DNA of 64,000 nt, taken from contig OX638326.1 in the NCBI GenBank assembly GCA_951812775.1, forward strand, positions 1,376,335 through 1,440,334, given 5' to 3'. Position numbers and translations under genes: made by a program. This stretch comes from an uncultured Alphaproteobacteria bacterium (GTDB lineage: Bacteria > Pseudomonadota > Alphaproteobacteria > MPNO01 > UBA2964). Below, piece after piece: positions 55,034 to 63,320 of this stretch (position 1 is the stretch's first letter; every line of letters begins with the position of its first letter). Below the pieces are notes generated by a model that did no database searches, had not been told where the DNA came from, and saw only the letters and a program-made list of their open reading frames with translations.

Positions 55034-56383
55034 GGTTTCCGGCACTTTTGCTTTCTTCAGTGCGGCTTTTTGGGTCTGTGCGAGTTTCTTGACGTTAAAA
55101 TCACCGATCAGCTCGTTAAACAGCCGATGCCAGTTCACTTCCGCCGCCAAATGGGTAAAGACCGATCCCAGCCCGATCGCAGCGCGATCCATTAGAACAA
55201 ACTCCCGTGGGGGTTTCACACCACCCAGCCGATGCAATTCACGATGAACTTCGGCAGCAACCTTTGCGCCATACATGGTGCCATCGGTTTCCTGAATCTT
55301 GCGCTTCTTATCAACCAAAAGCGGCGAATAAATAAACGTAGCCCACATGTTCAACACATCGATGATTTCCTGGTTCAGCCCTTTAAAGCCCCAGGTTTCA
55401 TAGGCATGGACCGCAAGATCAGCGTCATCGTTGAGCAATGAATTATAGAGATCGAGCACGCCCTGAACGAACTCAGGGCCAAATACCCGGATACAACCAA
55501 AATCAAGCAGGTTAATAGAGCCATCCGGCCGCACCGAATAATTCCCGAGATGCGGGTCACCGTGAATAACGCCGTAATGATAAAACGGCACATACCAGGC
55601 ACGGAACAGATTCTGAGCCACCTGGTCACGTTTTTTTTGCGCTGCCTCTTTGAGAGTCAGGAGGTTTTCACCCTCCAGCCATCTCATACTCAACAGCCGG
55701 TCGGTCGACAGCGCCGGAAATGATTTTGGCACGTGAACGTTTTTCTCATCGCCCAGCATATTGCCGCACAACGTCATATGGGCAGCTTCGCGTTTGTAAT
55801 CGAGTTCTTCACGTAGACGCGCCGCCACTTCACTATGAATTTCGCCGGGATCAACGGCTTTGTCATAGCGCCGATAGACTGCGAAGATCACTTTGAGCTG
55901 ACGCAAATCAGCCTCAACGGCGGACTGCATATCGGGATATTGCAGCTTACAGGCCAAAGCCTCGCCCTTTTTGGTTTCCGCGCGATGCACCTGACCGAGC
56001 GATGCAGCCGCAGCTGCGTCATGATCGAATGACTTGAATTTCTTTTGCCAGTCAGCGCCAAGTTCTGCCGCCATGCGACGTTTTACAAACAGCCAACCCA
56101 TCGCCGGTGCGTTATTTTGCAGATGCGCCAACTCTTCAACATATTCCGGCGGCAACATGTCGGGCACGGTCGACATGATCTGCGCCACCTTCATCAGCGG
56201 GCCCTTCAACCCACCCAGCGCATCGCGCAGATCCCGCGCATGCGCGTCCTTGTCCAGCGAGGTTCCGAGATATTTCGCCCCCGCCAGACGCGCGGCCAGA
56301 CCGCCGACCGCACCACCGACCCGGGCATAGCGTTTTACCCGTCCGCCCAGCGTGTTACGTTCAGAGGCGTCATCAGAATCCAT
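55028..56383 (-). CDS. ABC1 (UbiB/AarF-type) atypical kinase
   Basis: A 451-residue ABC1-family protein. It has the KxGQ region as GGLKGPLMKVAQIMSTVPDM, with Val-Ala before Gln. The ATP-site alanine-rich loop is AAAASLGQVHRAETKKGEAL, with Lys in ACKLQYPDMQ. Catalytic HGDPHLGNYSVR and DFGCIRVFG follow. No C-terminal membrane helices are seen, unlike E. coli UbiB, so it resembles COQ8-like ADCK proteins. The usual role is support of ubiquinone synthesis. It follows pepF by five bases. Its link to ubiquinone here is inference. Confidence 0.9.
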   Translation of the reverse strand: MDSDDASERNTLGGRVKRYARVGGAVGGLAARLAGAKYLGTSLDKDAHARDLRDALGGLKGPLMKVAQIMSTVPDMLPPEYVEELAHLQNNAPAMGWLFVKRRMAAELGADWQKKFKSFDHDAAAAASLGQVHRAETKKGEALACKLQYPDMQSAVEADLRQLKVIFAVYRRYDKAVDPGEIHSEVAARLREELDYKREAAHMTLCGNMLGDEKNVHVPKSFPALSTDRLLSMRWLEGENLLTLKEAAQKKRDQVAQNLFRAWYVPFYHYGVIHGDPHLGNYSVRPDGSINLLDFGCIRVFGPEFVQGVLDLYNSLLNDDADLAVHAYETWGFKGLNQEIIDVLNMWATFIYSPLLVDKKRKIQETDGTMYGAKVAAEVHRELHRLGGVKPPREFVLMDRAAIGLGSVFTHLAAEVNWHRLFNELIGDFNVKKLAQTQKAALKKAKVPETA

Positions 56384-56388
56384 TGCGT

Positions 56389-58170
56389 TCAGCCAATCGC
56401 CTCCAGCTCATCGATCAGACCGGATACAACACCCAACCCTTTTGACCAGAATTTGGGATCAGAAGCATCCAACCCGAACGGTGCCAGCAATTCCTTATGA
56501 TGCAGTGTGCCACCGGCGCGCAGCATATCGAGATAGCGTTCCGCAAATCCTTCATTGGCATTTTCGTAAACCGCATAGAGCGAGTTCACCAGACAATCAC
56601 CAAACGCATAGGCATAGACATAGAACGGCGAGTGAATGAAATGCGGGATGTAGGTCCAGAAATATTTGTACTCATCATGGAACCGAATTGCCGGACCAAG
56701 ACTTTCGCTCTGTACATCCATCCAGATATCACAAATACGATCCGCCGACAGTTCACCGTCACGGCGTTCGCTATGGACCCTTAACTCAAACTCATAAAAT
56801 GCAATCTGCCGTACAACAGTATTGAGCATGTCCTCAACTTTGCCCGCGAGCATAGCTTTGCGGCGTTTGGGATTTTTCTCGTTGGCCAGCAAGGAGCGGA
56901 AAGTCAGCATCTCACCGAACACGGAAGCAGTTTCCGCGAGTGTCAACGGCGTGTCGCATTTTAACTGGCCTTGCGGGCCCGCGAGGACCTGATGACAACC
57001 ATGACCCAGCTCATGCGCCAATGTCATGACATCACGCGGCTGGCCCATATAGTTTACCAGAAGATAGGGATGCGCAGACGGTACGGTCGGATGGGCAAAG
57101 GCGCCGCCCGCCTTGCCGGGACGCGGTGCGGCATCGATCCACGGCTTGTCGAAAAACTGTTTCCCGACTTTCGCCAGTTCAGGCGAAAACGCGCCGTAAG
57201 CATTGAGAACGAGTGAACGGGCATCGTCCCAGGGAATATCTTTGCCACCGGCGTCCGGCAGCGGCGCATTGCGGTCCCAGTAATCAAGCTTACGCTTGCC
57301 GAACCATTTTGCTTTAAGACTGTAATAGCGGTGCGACAGATCGGAATAGGATTTTTGGACTGCCGCCGACAGCGCATCCACGACCTCATCTTCAACATGA
57401 TTGGCGAGATTGCGGGACGATTGCGGCCGCGCATAATTGCGCCAACGGTCATCGATTTCCTTGTCCTTGGCCAGCGTATTAGTGATCAGACTAAACAGCT
57501 GGATATGCTCGCCAAATGTCTTGCCCAACGCTTTGGCGGCTTTTTTGCGCACAGCGCCATTTTTATCCGACAGGCTGTGCAGCACCTCTTCTGTCGTCTT
57601 TGATTTGCCATCGAGATCAATCCGCATACGAGCCATGGTCTCATCAAACAGACGGTTCCAGGCAGCACGCCCGGCAACCCGTTTGTCATGCAGCAGCCGT
57701 TCCATTTCTTCATTAAGTTCATGCGGCTTGAACACCCGGACATCACGTATCCAGGAAGCGTAATAGGCCAATGCCGGTGATTTCAGTTTTTTCTTTAACT
57801 CACGATCACTGATCTGATTTATCTCAAGCGTAAAGAACACCAGATGAGCTGCAATATCCGTCACCGCCTCCTGGGTGGTCTGGTAAAACCTGCCAATTTC
57901 GGGGTCCGCGACATCAGCGGCGTGCACCAGCTGCGCGTAACTCATGATCCGCGATAGCGTTTCATCGATCTTCTCATAGGTTTTGATGGCCGCGCCCAGC
58001 GCGTTGCCTGACGACTTGCCGATCTTGCCAAAATATTTTTTATGAAAGACGGCAGAGTCCTTTTTGGCCTTCGCCAAATCCTTCTTCAACGCCGCGCTAT
58101 TTGGCCCAGGATAGAGGTCCTTGAGGTCCCATGTCGGGAGGTGTTGTTTCTTTTGTCGCTTTGCAGCCAT
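56389..58170 (-). CDS. pepF: M3-family oligoendopeptidase F
   Basis: Cytosolic zinc metallopeptidase cleaving short peptides, 593 residues. It has the N-terminal helical PepF domain (LPTWDLKDLYPGPNSAALKK, YEKIDETLSRIMSYAQLVHA), the zinc site MTLAHELGHGCHQVLAGPQG (HExxH), the downstream Glu in LAETASVFGEMLTFRSLLAN, and the C-terminal HSPFYVYAYAFGDCLVNSLY. The Shine-Dalgarno is AAGGAGT before ATG 58170. Probably cotranscribed with the ABC1 gene. Confidence 0.94.
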   Translation of the reverse strand: MAAKRQKKQHLPTWDLKDLYPGPNSAALKKDLAKAKKDSAVFHKKYFGKIGKSSGNALGAAIKTYEKIDETLSRIMSYAQLVHAADVADPEIGRFYQTTQEAVTDIAAHLVFFTLEINQISDRELKKKLKSPALAYYASWIRDVRVFKPHELNEEMERLLHDKRVAGRAAWNRLFDETMARMRIDLDGKSKTTEEVLHSLSDKNGAVRKKAAKALGKTFGEHIQLFSLITNTLAKDKEIDDRWRNYARPQSSRNLANHVEDEVVDALSAAVQKSYSDLSHRYYSLKAKWFGKRKLDYWDRNAPLPDAGGKDIPWDDARSLVLNAYGAFSPELAKVGKQFFDKPWIDAAPRPGKAGGAFAHPTVPSAHPYLLVNYMGQPRDVMTLAHELGHGCHQVLAGPQGQLKCDTPLTLAETASVFGEMLTFRSLLANEKNPKRRKAMLAGKVEDMLNTVVRQIAFYEFELRVHSERRDGELSADRICDIWMDVQSESLGPAIRFHDEYKYFWTYIPHFIHSPFYVYAYAFGDCLVNSLYAVYENANEGFAERYLDMLRAGGTLHHKELLAPFGLDASDPKFWSKGLGVVSGLIDELEAIG

Positions 58171-58305
58171 CGGGTACTCCTTGTTTCGTCTAACGATATA
58201 AGGCGCGGGTTAACGGAAACCAACTGCGAATAAAGAACCCGGTGACATATTTCCGCTTATGAGCGATCCTCTTTTTCGCGTTCAATACCTTTCGGAGTTC
58301 TAAAT

Positions 58306-59229
58306 ATGCGCATCGCCGCCGTTGATCTTGTAAGTAACACCTGTTTCCCAGCCCTCGCCGCCTACGAGCTCGGATACTTCAAAGCAGAGGGTCTCGATGT
58401 CGAGATTGAACTGGTCTCCTCCATGGGCTCAACACGGGCACTAAAAGCAGGTGAAGCCGATGCGATGATCGCGGGCTCGGTATTTGATGCGTTGACCGAG
58501 TTTCCGAATTGGCAAGGCGCCAAGGTCTGCGTCACGCTATCCCAGGGCACGCCATGGCTCCTCACCGTTCGCAACAATCTGGAGGCCGAACGGGGCGATG
58601 TTCAGGCATTGCGTGGGCTGACCTTTACCGCGGCTGAAGGACCAGATCTCGCCTTTAAGTCCATGTTACGCGCCAGCGGACTCGATCCTGAAGAAGATCT
58701 CAAGATAATCGATCTGCCCGGCGGCAAGGACCGCGATGTCTCGTTTGGCGTTTTTGCTGCAGAAGCCTTAACCGAGGGCAAGATCGATGGCTACTGGTCC
58801 AACGCGATGGGAGCGGAAACGGCCGTCAGCCGCGGTGTCGGCAAAATTCATGTTGATGTCCGGCGGGGTGACGACCCCGGCGATGTCCGCTTTGCAACCT
58901 GTGCCGGGCTGGTTGCAACTGACACATTTATCGCCAGTGCGCCGGAGGAAGTAGACGCCGCTGTCCGCGCCATCGTCAAAGTCCAAAAGGCACTGCAGAA
59001 CGACCCCTCGCTTGCCCGAAAAGTTGGCGACGGCCTATTTCCAGCGGAAGCCGCGAACCTCATTGCCACGATCGTCGAACGCGATGCCCCGTTTTACGAC
59101 CCTGCCATGCCCGAGGAAACGGTCGCAAAAATGAACGCTTTCGCCCATTCCGTTGGCCAACTGAGCGGCAAGGTGCCTTATGAACAGGTGATCGCCGCAC
59201 GGTGTGTGAAATTGTGGGCCGGCCAATAG
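58306..59229 (+). CDS. NMT1/THI5-like ABC substrate-binding protein lacking a signal peptide
   Basis: A 307-residue periplasmic-binding-fold protein of the NMT1/ThiY/SsuA group. It has FPALAAYELGYFKAEGLDVE, ALKAGEADAMIAGSVFDALT, LTFTAAEGPDLAFKSMLRAS, and SFGVFAAEALTEGKIDGYWS. The protein begins directly at the first strand (MRIAAVDLVSNTC) with no signal peptide or lipobox, and GGAG precedes its ATG. No permease or ATPase gene is adjacent. It could be a cytosolic sensor or enzyme-like domain, or be badly placed at its start, though no leader is encoded upstream in frame that I can see. Confidence 0.8.
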   Translation: MRIAAVDLVSNTCFPALAAYELGYFKAEGLDVEIELVSSMGSTRALKAGEADAMIAGSVFDALTEFPNWQGAKVCVTLSQGTPWLLTVRNNLEAERGDVQALRGLTFTAAEGPDLAFKSMLRASGLDPEEDLKIIDLPGGKDRDVSFGVFAAEALTEGKIDGYWSNAMGAETAVSRGVGKIHVDVRRGDDPGDVRFATCAGLVATDTFIASAPEEVDAAVRAIVKVQKALQNDPSLARKVGDGLFPAEAANLIATIVERDAPFYDPAMPEETVAKMNAFAHSVGQLSGKVPYEQVIAARCVKLWAGQ

Positions 59230-59238
59230 AGTTCCGTC

Positions 59239-59879
59239 GTGAAGATATTTTTTGATGTCGATGGTGTCATAATTCAGGGATGGCATTTTAATCCCGCGTG
59301 CCGCCGACCCTGGGACACCGACCTGAAGCAGGATTTCGGTATAGAGCAGGATGCCTTTCAAAAAGCATTCTTCTTTCCACCAGCGCAGGGCAAGGACTCG
59401 CTGATGGAGAAATGTCTAAAAGGTGATCGTGATCTTAAAGAAGTCCTTGCCAACTTACTTCCGACGTTAGGGTGTCGTGGTACTGTCGACGACTTTGTCG
59501 ATTACTGGTTCACAAGAAATTCCCATCTCAATGAAGACGTTATTGAGGTGATAAAACAGCTCAAGCAACGGAAAAACATTGAGCTGTATTTTGCCACCGC
59601 GCAGGAACCCTACCGCGCAAATTACCTTTGGCACGATTTGAGATTCAAAGAACTCTTCAGGGAGATTTATTACAGTGCACGCCTAGGTGTTGCGAAAGAT
59701 ACTGTTTCTTTTTCTCCAAAATCAATACAGAGCTGGATATAGGGTCGGCGGAACAGCCACTCTATTTTGACGACACCCCCGATGTTATACGCGCCGCAAT
59801 ATCTGCGGGTTGGGATGCGTATGAGTTCGATACGATCAACGACCTAACCGAGAACAATCGAATCCTTGAGCTGCTATAG
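59239..59879 (+). pseudogene. HAD-superfamily hydrolase, frameshifted
   Basis: Haloacid dehalogenase-fold phosphatase split by a frameshift. The first part from GTG 59239 has motif I FFDVDGVIIQG and motif II YFATAQEPYRANYLW, and reads on to GVAKDTVSF before going wrong at about 59712. In the next frame SKINTELDIGSAEQPLYFDD continues with motif IV DDTPDVIRAAISAGWDAYEF and ends at 59879. One T seems missing from the T5 run at 59708-59712. The restored protein would be about 213 residues. The second part alone is not a viable gene. Confidence 0.75.
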
Positions 59880-59889
59880 GGAAAAACTC

Positions 59890-60738
59890 ATGATCAATAA
59901 TCTTGATGATCTGCAGCAATTTGTTGGCAACAACCAGACCTCAGAAGACGTCATCACGGCGTCACAGGTCGGGCGGTTGGCGGTCACTCTGGATGTCGAA
60001 CATCCTGCCCGCAACAAAGGTGATACTGTTCCACCCGGCTGGCACGGTGTGTTCTTTCCGCCACTGGTGCCATTTGAAAGTTTGCGGTCGGATGGTCAAC
60101 CGACAGGGGGAGGTGTCGCCCCACCTGTACCGCTCCCAAGACGCCGTCTGGTGGGGGTACGCGGCAAGTATCTTGATGCGCTGCACATCGGCGATGAGGT
60201 CACAAAGGTGACCGAAGTCGCGGAAATTAAGATCGAGGAATTTGGCGCCGGCCCAACGGCTCGCGTGACGGTACGTGAAACAATTTCTTCATCACGCGGC
60301 GTGGCGGTGGTCGATGAGCACGATGTTTTATATTTCGGAGAGGATGGGCCGGGCGACATTGATCAGCCCTTCGATATCCCGGCTACGAACCGCTGGAGCC
60401 AAACATACCAATCCGACCCGGTAATGATATTCCGCCTCTCCGCTGTGCGATTTAATTCGCACCGTGTCCATTATGACCGCGACTACACCACCAAAGAAGA
60501 AGGCTATCATGGTCTTCTTATTCCAGTGACACTGGTCTCTTTCCTCATAATGGAAATGTGCCGGGCGGAAGCGCCTGACCGTCCCTTGCAATCCTTTAGT
60601 TATCAATCCGAAAAGCCGGTTTTCGACCTCGGGCCTTATACGATCTTTGGCGCACCGGAAGGCGATATGGTGACAATGTGGGCGACCGATTTTGAGGATG
60701 ATCTAGCCGTCACAGCGACCGCCATATTGAGCAGCTAG
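59890..60738 (+). CDS. MaoC/HTD2-like acyl-CoA dehydratase
   Basis: A 282-residue hot-dog-fold hydratase with an N-terminal FAS1-like dehydratase domain (about 1-140, VPPGWHGVFFPPLVPFESLR) and a C-terminal MaoC-like half. The signature is RLSAVRFNSHRVHYDRDYTT followed by YHGLLIPVTLVSFLIMEMC, as in HTD2 and mesaconyl/itaconyl-CoA hydratases. It starts at ATG 59890. It follows the HAD gene by ten bases. The exact acyl-CoA substrate is not known. Confidence 0.87.
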   Translation: MINNLDDLQQFVGNNQTSEDVITASQVGRLAVTLDVEHPARNKGDTVPPGWHGVFFPPLVPFESLRSDGQPTGGGVAPPVPLPRRRLVGVRGKYLDALHIGDEVTKVTEVAEIKIEEFGAGPTARVTVRETISSSRGVAVVDEHDVLYFGEDGPGDIDQPFDIPATNRWSQTYQSDPVMIFRLSAVRFNSHRVHYDRDYTTKEEGYHGLLIPVTLVSFLIMEMCRAEAPDRPLQSFSYQSEKPVFDLGPYTIFGAPEGDMVTMWATDFEDDLAVTATAILSS

Positions 60739-60857
60739 TCTTACGTTCAACCTGTTGAATTCTTTTACATATTTTGCGGCGCGGTGTTTTTCGTGTTGTT
60801 CCACACTCCCATGATTTCGGGTGTCGGCATTTCAAAACTGATTAGACGACCAGCGAG

Positions 60858-60887
60858 TTAAACCCATTGCCCGATTCTGTGTATAAT
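60858..60887 (+). promoter_or_regulatory. promoter of acyl-CoA ligase operon
   Basis: A perfect TATAAT (60882-60887) lies 18 bases after TTAAAC (60858-60863), and the start codon is 42 bases downstream. The 190-base gap before it holds no gene that I can see. Confidence 0.5.
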
Positions 60888-60928
60888 TCCTGGCAACAGG
60901 GACATAACGGAAAAACGGTCTAAGCGAG

Positions 60929-62722
60929 ATGATGGAAAAGACACAAAATTTAGTCTCCCTTTTTCATGAGCAAGCCCTCCGAAAAGGGGATGCGCCATTT
61001 CTATGGCGCAAGCAGGACGGTGATTGGCAGTCCGTAAGTTGGGCCGACGCTGCAATTCAGATTGGCGCGCTGACCGAAGCGTTGACGAAGCTCGGTATTC
61101 AACCTGGTGATCGGGTTGGATTGGTATCTGAAAGTCGCCCTGAATGGCCGATCGCCGATATCGCGATCATGGCAGCGGGTGGCATTACCGTCCCGGCATA
61201 CATTACCAATGGCGTAGGCGATCACCGCCATGTTCTGGAAGATTCCGGCGCAAGCGCTGTTATTGTTTCGAATGCCGCCCTGGCATCAAAAGTCCTGCCT
61301 GCGGCAAAAGAAGCAGGATGCGTGAAGTTTGCTGTCACGATGGAGGAGGTTGCTGACGGAGAAACTTCAGGCATCGCGACCCATCTGTGGGAATCGATCA
61401 TCGCGGATTCTCAGGACAATGCCACCGAAACTCTCGCCTCGGCCGTCCCCGGCATTGCCCGCGATGCCACGGCGTGTCTGATCTACACCTCGGGCACCGG
61501 CGGCACCCCCAAGGGTGTGATGCTCAGCCACGGCGCTATTCTCAGCAACTGCACCGGCTCGACCAAGATGCTGGAAGAGATGGGGCTGGATGATGAAGTG
61601 TTTCTGTCCTTCCTGCCGCTATCACATTCCTACGAACATACCGCCGGACAGTTCTTCCCGATCATGGTGGGCGCCCAGATATATTACGCGGAAGGCATCG
61701 ACAAGCTGGCGCAGAATATGGCGGAGGTGCACCCAACGCTGATGACCGCTGTGCCACGGCTCTATGAGGTGATGCATGACCGCATCCAGCGAGGCGTCAA
61801 GCAGGCCGGCGGGTTATCTGAAAAACTGTTTCGGAAAACCGTCGCGCTTGGCCGGAAACAATACGAGAATGGCGGCAATCTTGGAGGTCTTGAGTCGCTT
61901 CAGAACGCTGTCCTGACAAAGCTGGTGCGGTCCAAGGTCCAGCAAAGGTTTGGCGGAAGACTTAAAGCCCTGGTCTCAGGCGGCGCGCCGCTCAACTATG
62001 ATATCGGCATATTCTTTACCGCCCTCGGTGTGCGTTTATTGCAAGGCTATGGTCAGACTGAAAGCGCCCCGGTGATCAGCTGTAACCCGCCCTCCCATAA
62101 TCGTATCGAAACCGTTGGCCAGATCATGGCTGATGTTGAGTGCAAGATCGCAGATGACGGTGAAATTATTGTCCGCGGTGAGCTGGTGATGCAGGGCTAT
62201 TGGAACAATCCTGAGGCGACCGCCGACGCCATCAAGGATGGCTGGCTGCATACCGGTGATATTGGCGAGTTCGATGATGATGGCCATTTGCGTATCACCG
62301 ACCGTAAGAAAGACATCATCGTCAATTCCGGCGGCGATAACATTGCACCACAACGTATCGAAGGGATGCTGACCGCCCAGCCGGAAATCGGTCAGGCAAT
62401 GGTTTATGGCGATAAACGCCCCAACCTTGTCGCCCTCATTGTCCCGGATGCGGATTTTGCAGCCAGCTGGGCAACGGAACGGGGTCCCGACAGCACAGGG
62501 CTTGACGATGTGATCGAACATCCCAACTTCAAACCTGTAATCAGTGAAGCCGTCGAGCGGGTCAGCAGTGACCTTTCAGTGATAGAGAAGGTTCGGCGCT
62601 TTACGTTAACTGCGGAAGCCTTCACGATTGATAACGGGATGATGACACCAACACTCAAAATTCGGCGGCACATGATCCGCGAAAAATATGGCGAAACACT
62701 GGAGGCCCTTTATGGACGCTAA
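60929..62722 (+). CDS. long-chain fatty acid-CoA ligase (AMP-forming)
   Basis: ANL-superfamily ligase of the FAA1 type, 597 residues. It has LIYTSGTGGTPKGVMLSHGA (P-loop-like AMP motif), SFLPLSHSYEHTAGQFFPIM, LKALVSGGAPLNYDIGIFFT, LQGYGQTESAPVISCNPPSH (A5), GWLHTGDIGEFDDDGHLRIT (A7) and RKKDIIVNSGGDNIAPQRIE (A8 hinge). The C-terminus ends MMTPTLKIRRHMIREKY with the catalytic Lys region. Either ATG 60929 or 60932 may be used. It overlaps the BON lipoprotein gene by 11 bases. Confidence 0.92.
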   Translation: MMEKTQNLVSLFHEQALRKGDAPFLWRKQDGDWQSVSWADAAIQIGALTEALTKLGIQPGDRVGLVSESRPEWPIADIAIMAAGGITVPAYITNGVGDHRHVLEDSGASAVIVSNAALASKVLPAAKEAGCVKFAVTMEEVADGETSGIATHLWESIIADSQDNATETLASAVPGIARDATACLIYTSGTGGTPKGVMLSHGAILSNCTGSTKMLEEMGLDDEVFLSFLPLSHSYEHTAGQFFPIMVGAQIYYAEGIDKLAQNMAEVHPTLMTAVPRLYEVMHDRIQRGVKQAGGLSEKLFRKTVALGRKQYENGGNLGGLESLQNAVLTKLVRSKVQQRFGGRLKALVSGGAPLNYDIGIFFTALGVRLLQGYGQTESAPVISCNPPSHNRIETVGQIMADVECKIADDGEIIVRGELVMQGYWNNPEATADAIKDGWLHTGDIGEFDDDGHLRITDRKKDIIVNSGGDNIAPQRIEGMLTAQPEIGQAMVYGDKRPNLVALIVPDADFAASWATERGPDSTGLDDVIEHPNFKPVISEAVERVSSDLSVIEKVRRFTLTAEAFTIDNGMMTPTLKIRRHMIREKYGETLEALYGR

Positions 62723-63299
62723 CGCAGACAACAATCCCACGACCCGCTTCAGGGCCTCGAAACTCGCGGCGGCATGTTTGATCATCGGTACGCTGGCACA
62801 GGGGTGCGCAGTGGTCGAAGACCGACGGCTGGGTCAGGTCGCAACTGATGCGGAGATCCGGCTCGATATCAATAAGCGGGTTTTGAATGGTACAAATCAG
62901 GACCTGTTTTTCGATCTCCAGACAAACGTTTATGAAGGTCGCGTCATGCTCACAGGCGCGGTGACGTTGCCAGAAAACCGCAACCGTATCGCGGCCATGG
63001 CAAAAGGCATCCCCGGTGTCCGCACGATCTATAACGACGTACAGGTTACTGGTGCCGGTGGTTTCAAGAACACGGCCAATGATGTCTGGATCAAGACCAA
63101 GATCAATTCACAGCTTCTTGCGGAGAATGGCGTCAACTCCGCAAACTACCAGACCCGGGTGGTGAATTCGGTTGTCTACATCATCGGTCGCGCTCTCTCA
63201 CGCCATGAATTTGGCAAAGTGCTCGCTATCGCCAAACGGACCAAACATGTCAGCAAGGTCGTCCATCACATCGTGATCCGACCGCTCACTCAGAAATAG
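62712..63299 (+). CDS. BON-domain lipoprotein
   Basis: A 195-residue outer-membrane or periplasmic lipoprotein. The signal has the lipobox LAQGC after a hydrophobic run (LAAACLIIGTLAQGC). Two BON domains follow: EIRLDINKRVLNGTNQDLFF with YEGRVMLTGAVTLPENRNRI, and DVWIKTKINSQLLAENGV with VVYIIGRALSRHEFGKVL. This matches the DolP/OsmY-like family that binds anionic lipids at the envelope. ATG 62712 with GGAGG upstream lies inside the ligase gene end, so translation is coupled. Confidence 0.88.
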   Translation: MDANADNNPTTRFRASKLAAACLIIGTLAQGCAVVEDRRLGQVATDAEIRLDINKRVLNGTNQDLFFDLQTNVYEGRVMLTGAVTLPENRNRIAAMAKGIPGVRTIYNDVQVTGAGGFKNTANDVWIKTKINSQLLAENGVNSANYQTRVVNSVVYIIGRALSRHEFGKVLAIAKRTKHVSKVVHHIVIRPLTQK

Positions 63300-63320
63300 A
63301 TACCAGAGAAGGAAACCATC

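Noticed and set aside
59628..59879. Separate 83-residue gene
   Set aside because: It has no start of its own that makes sense and continues the HAD gene (motif IV), so it is the shifted 3' half.
60739..60928. Small gene in the gap before the acyl-CoA ligase
   Set aside because: No convincing frame with a ribosome site; the gap holds a promoter only.
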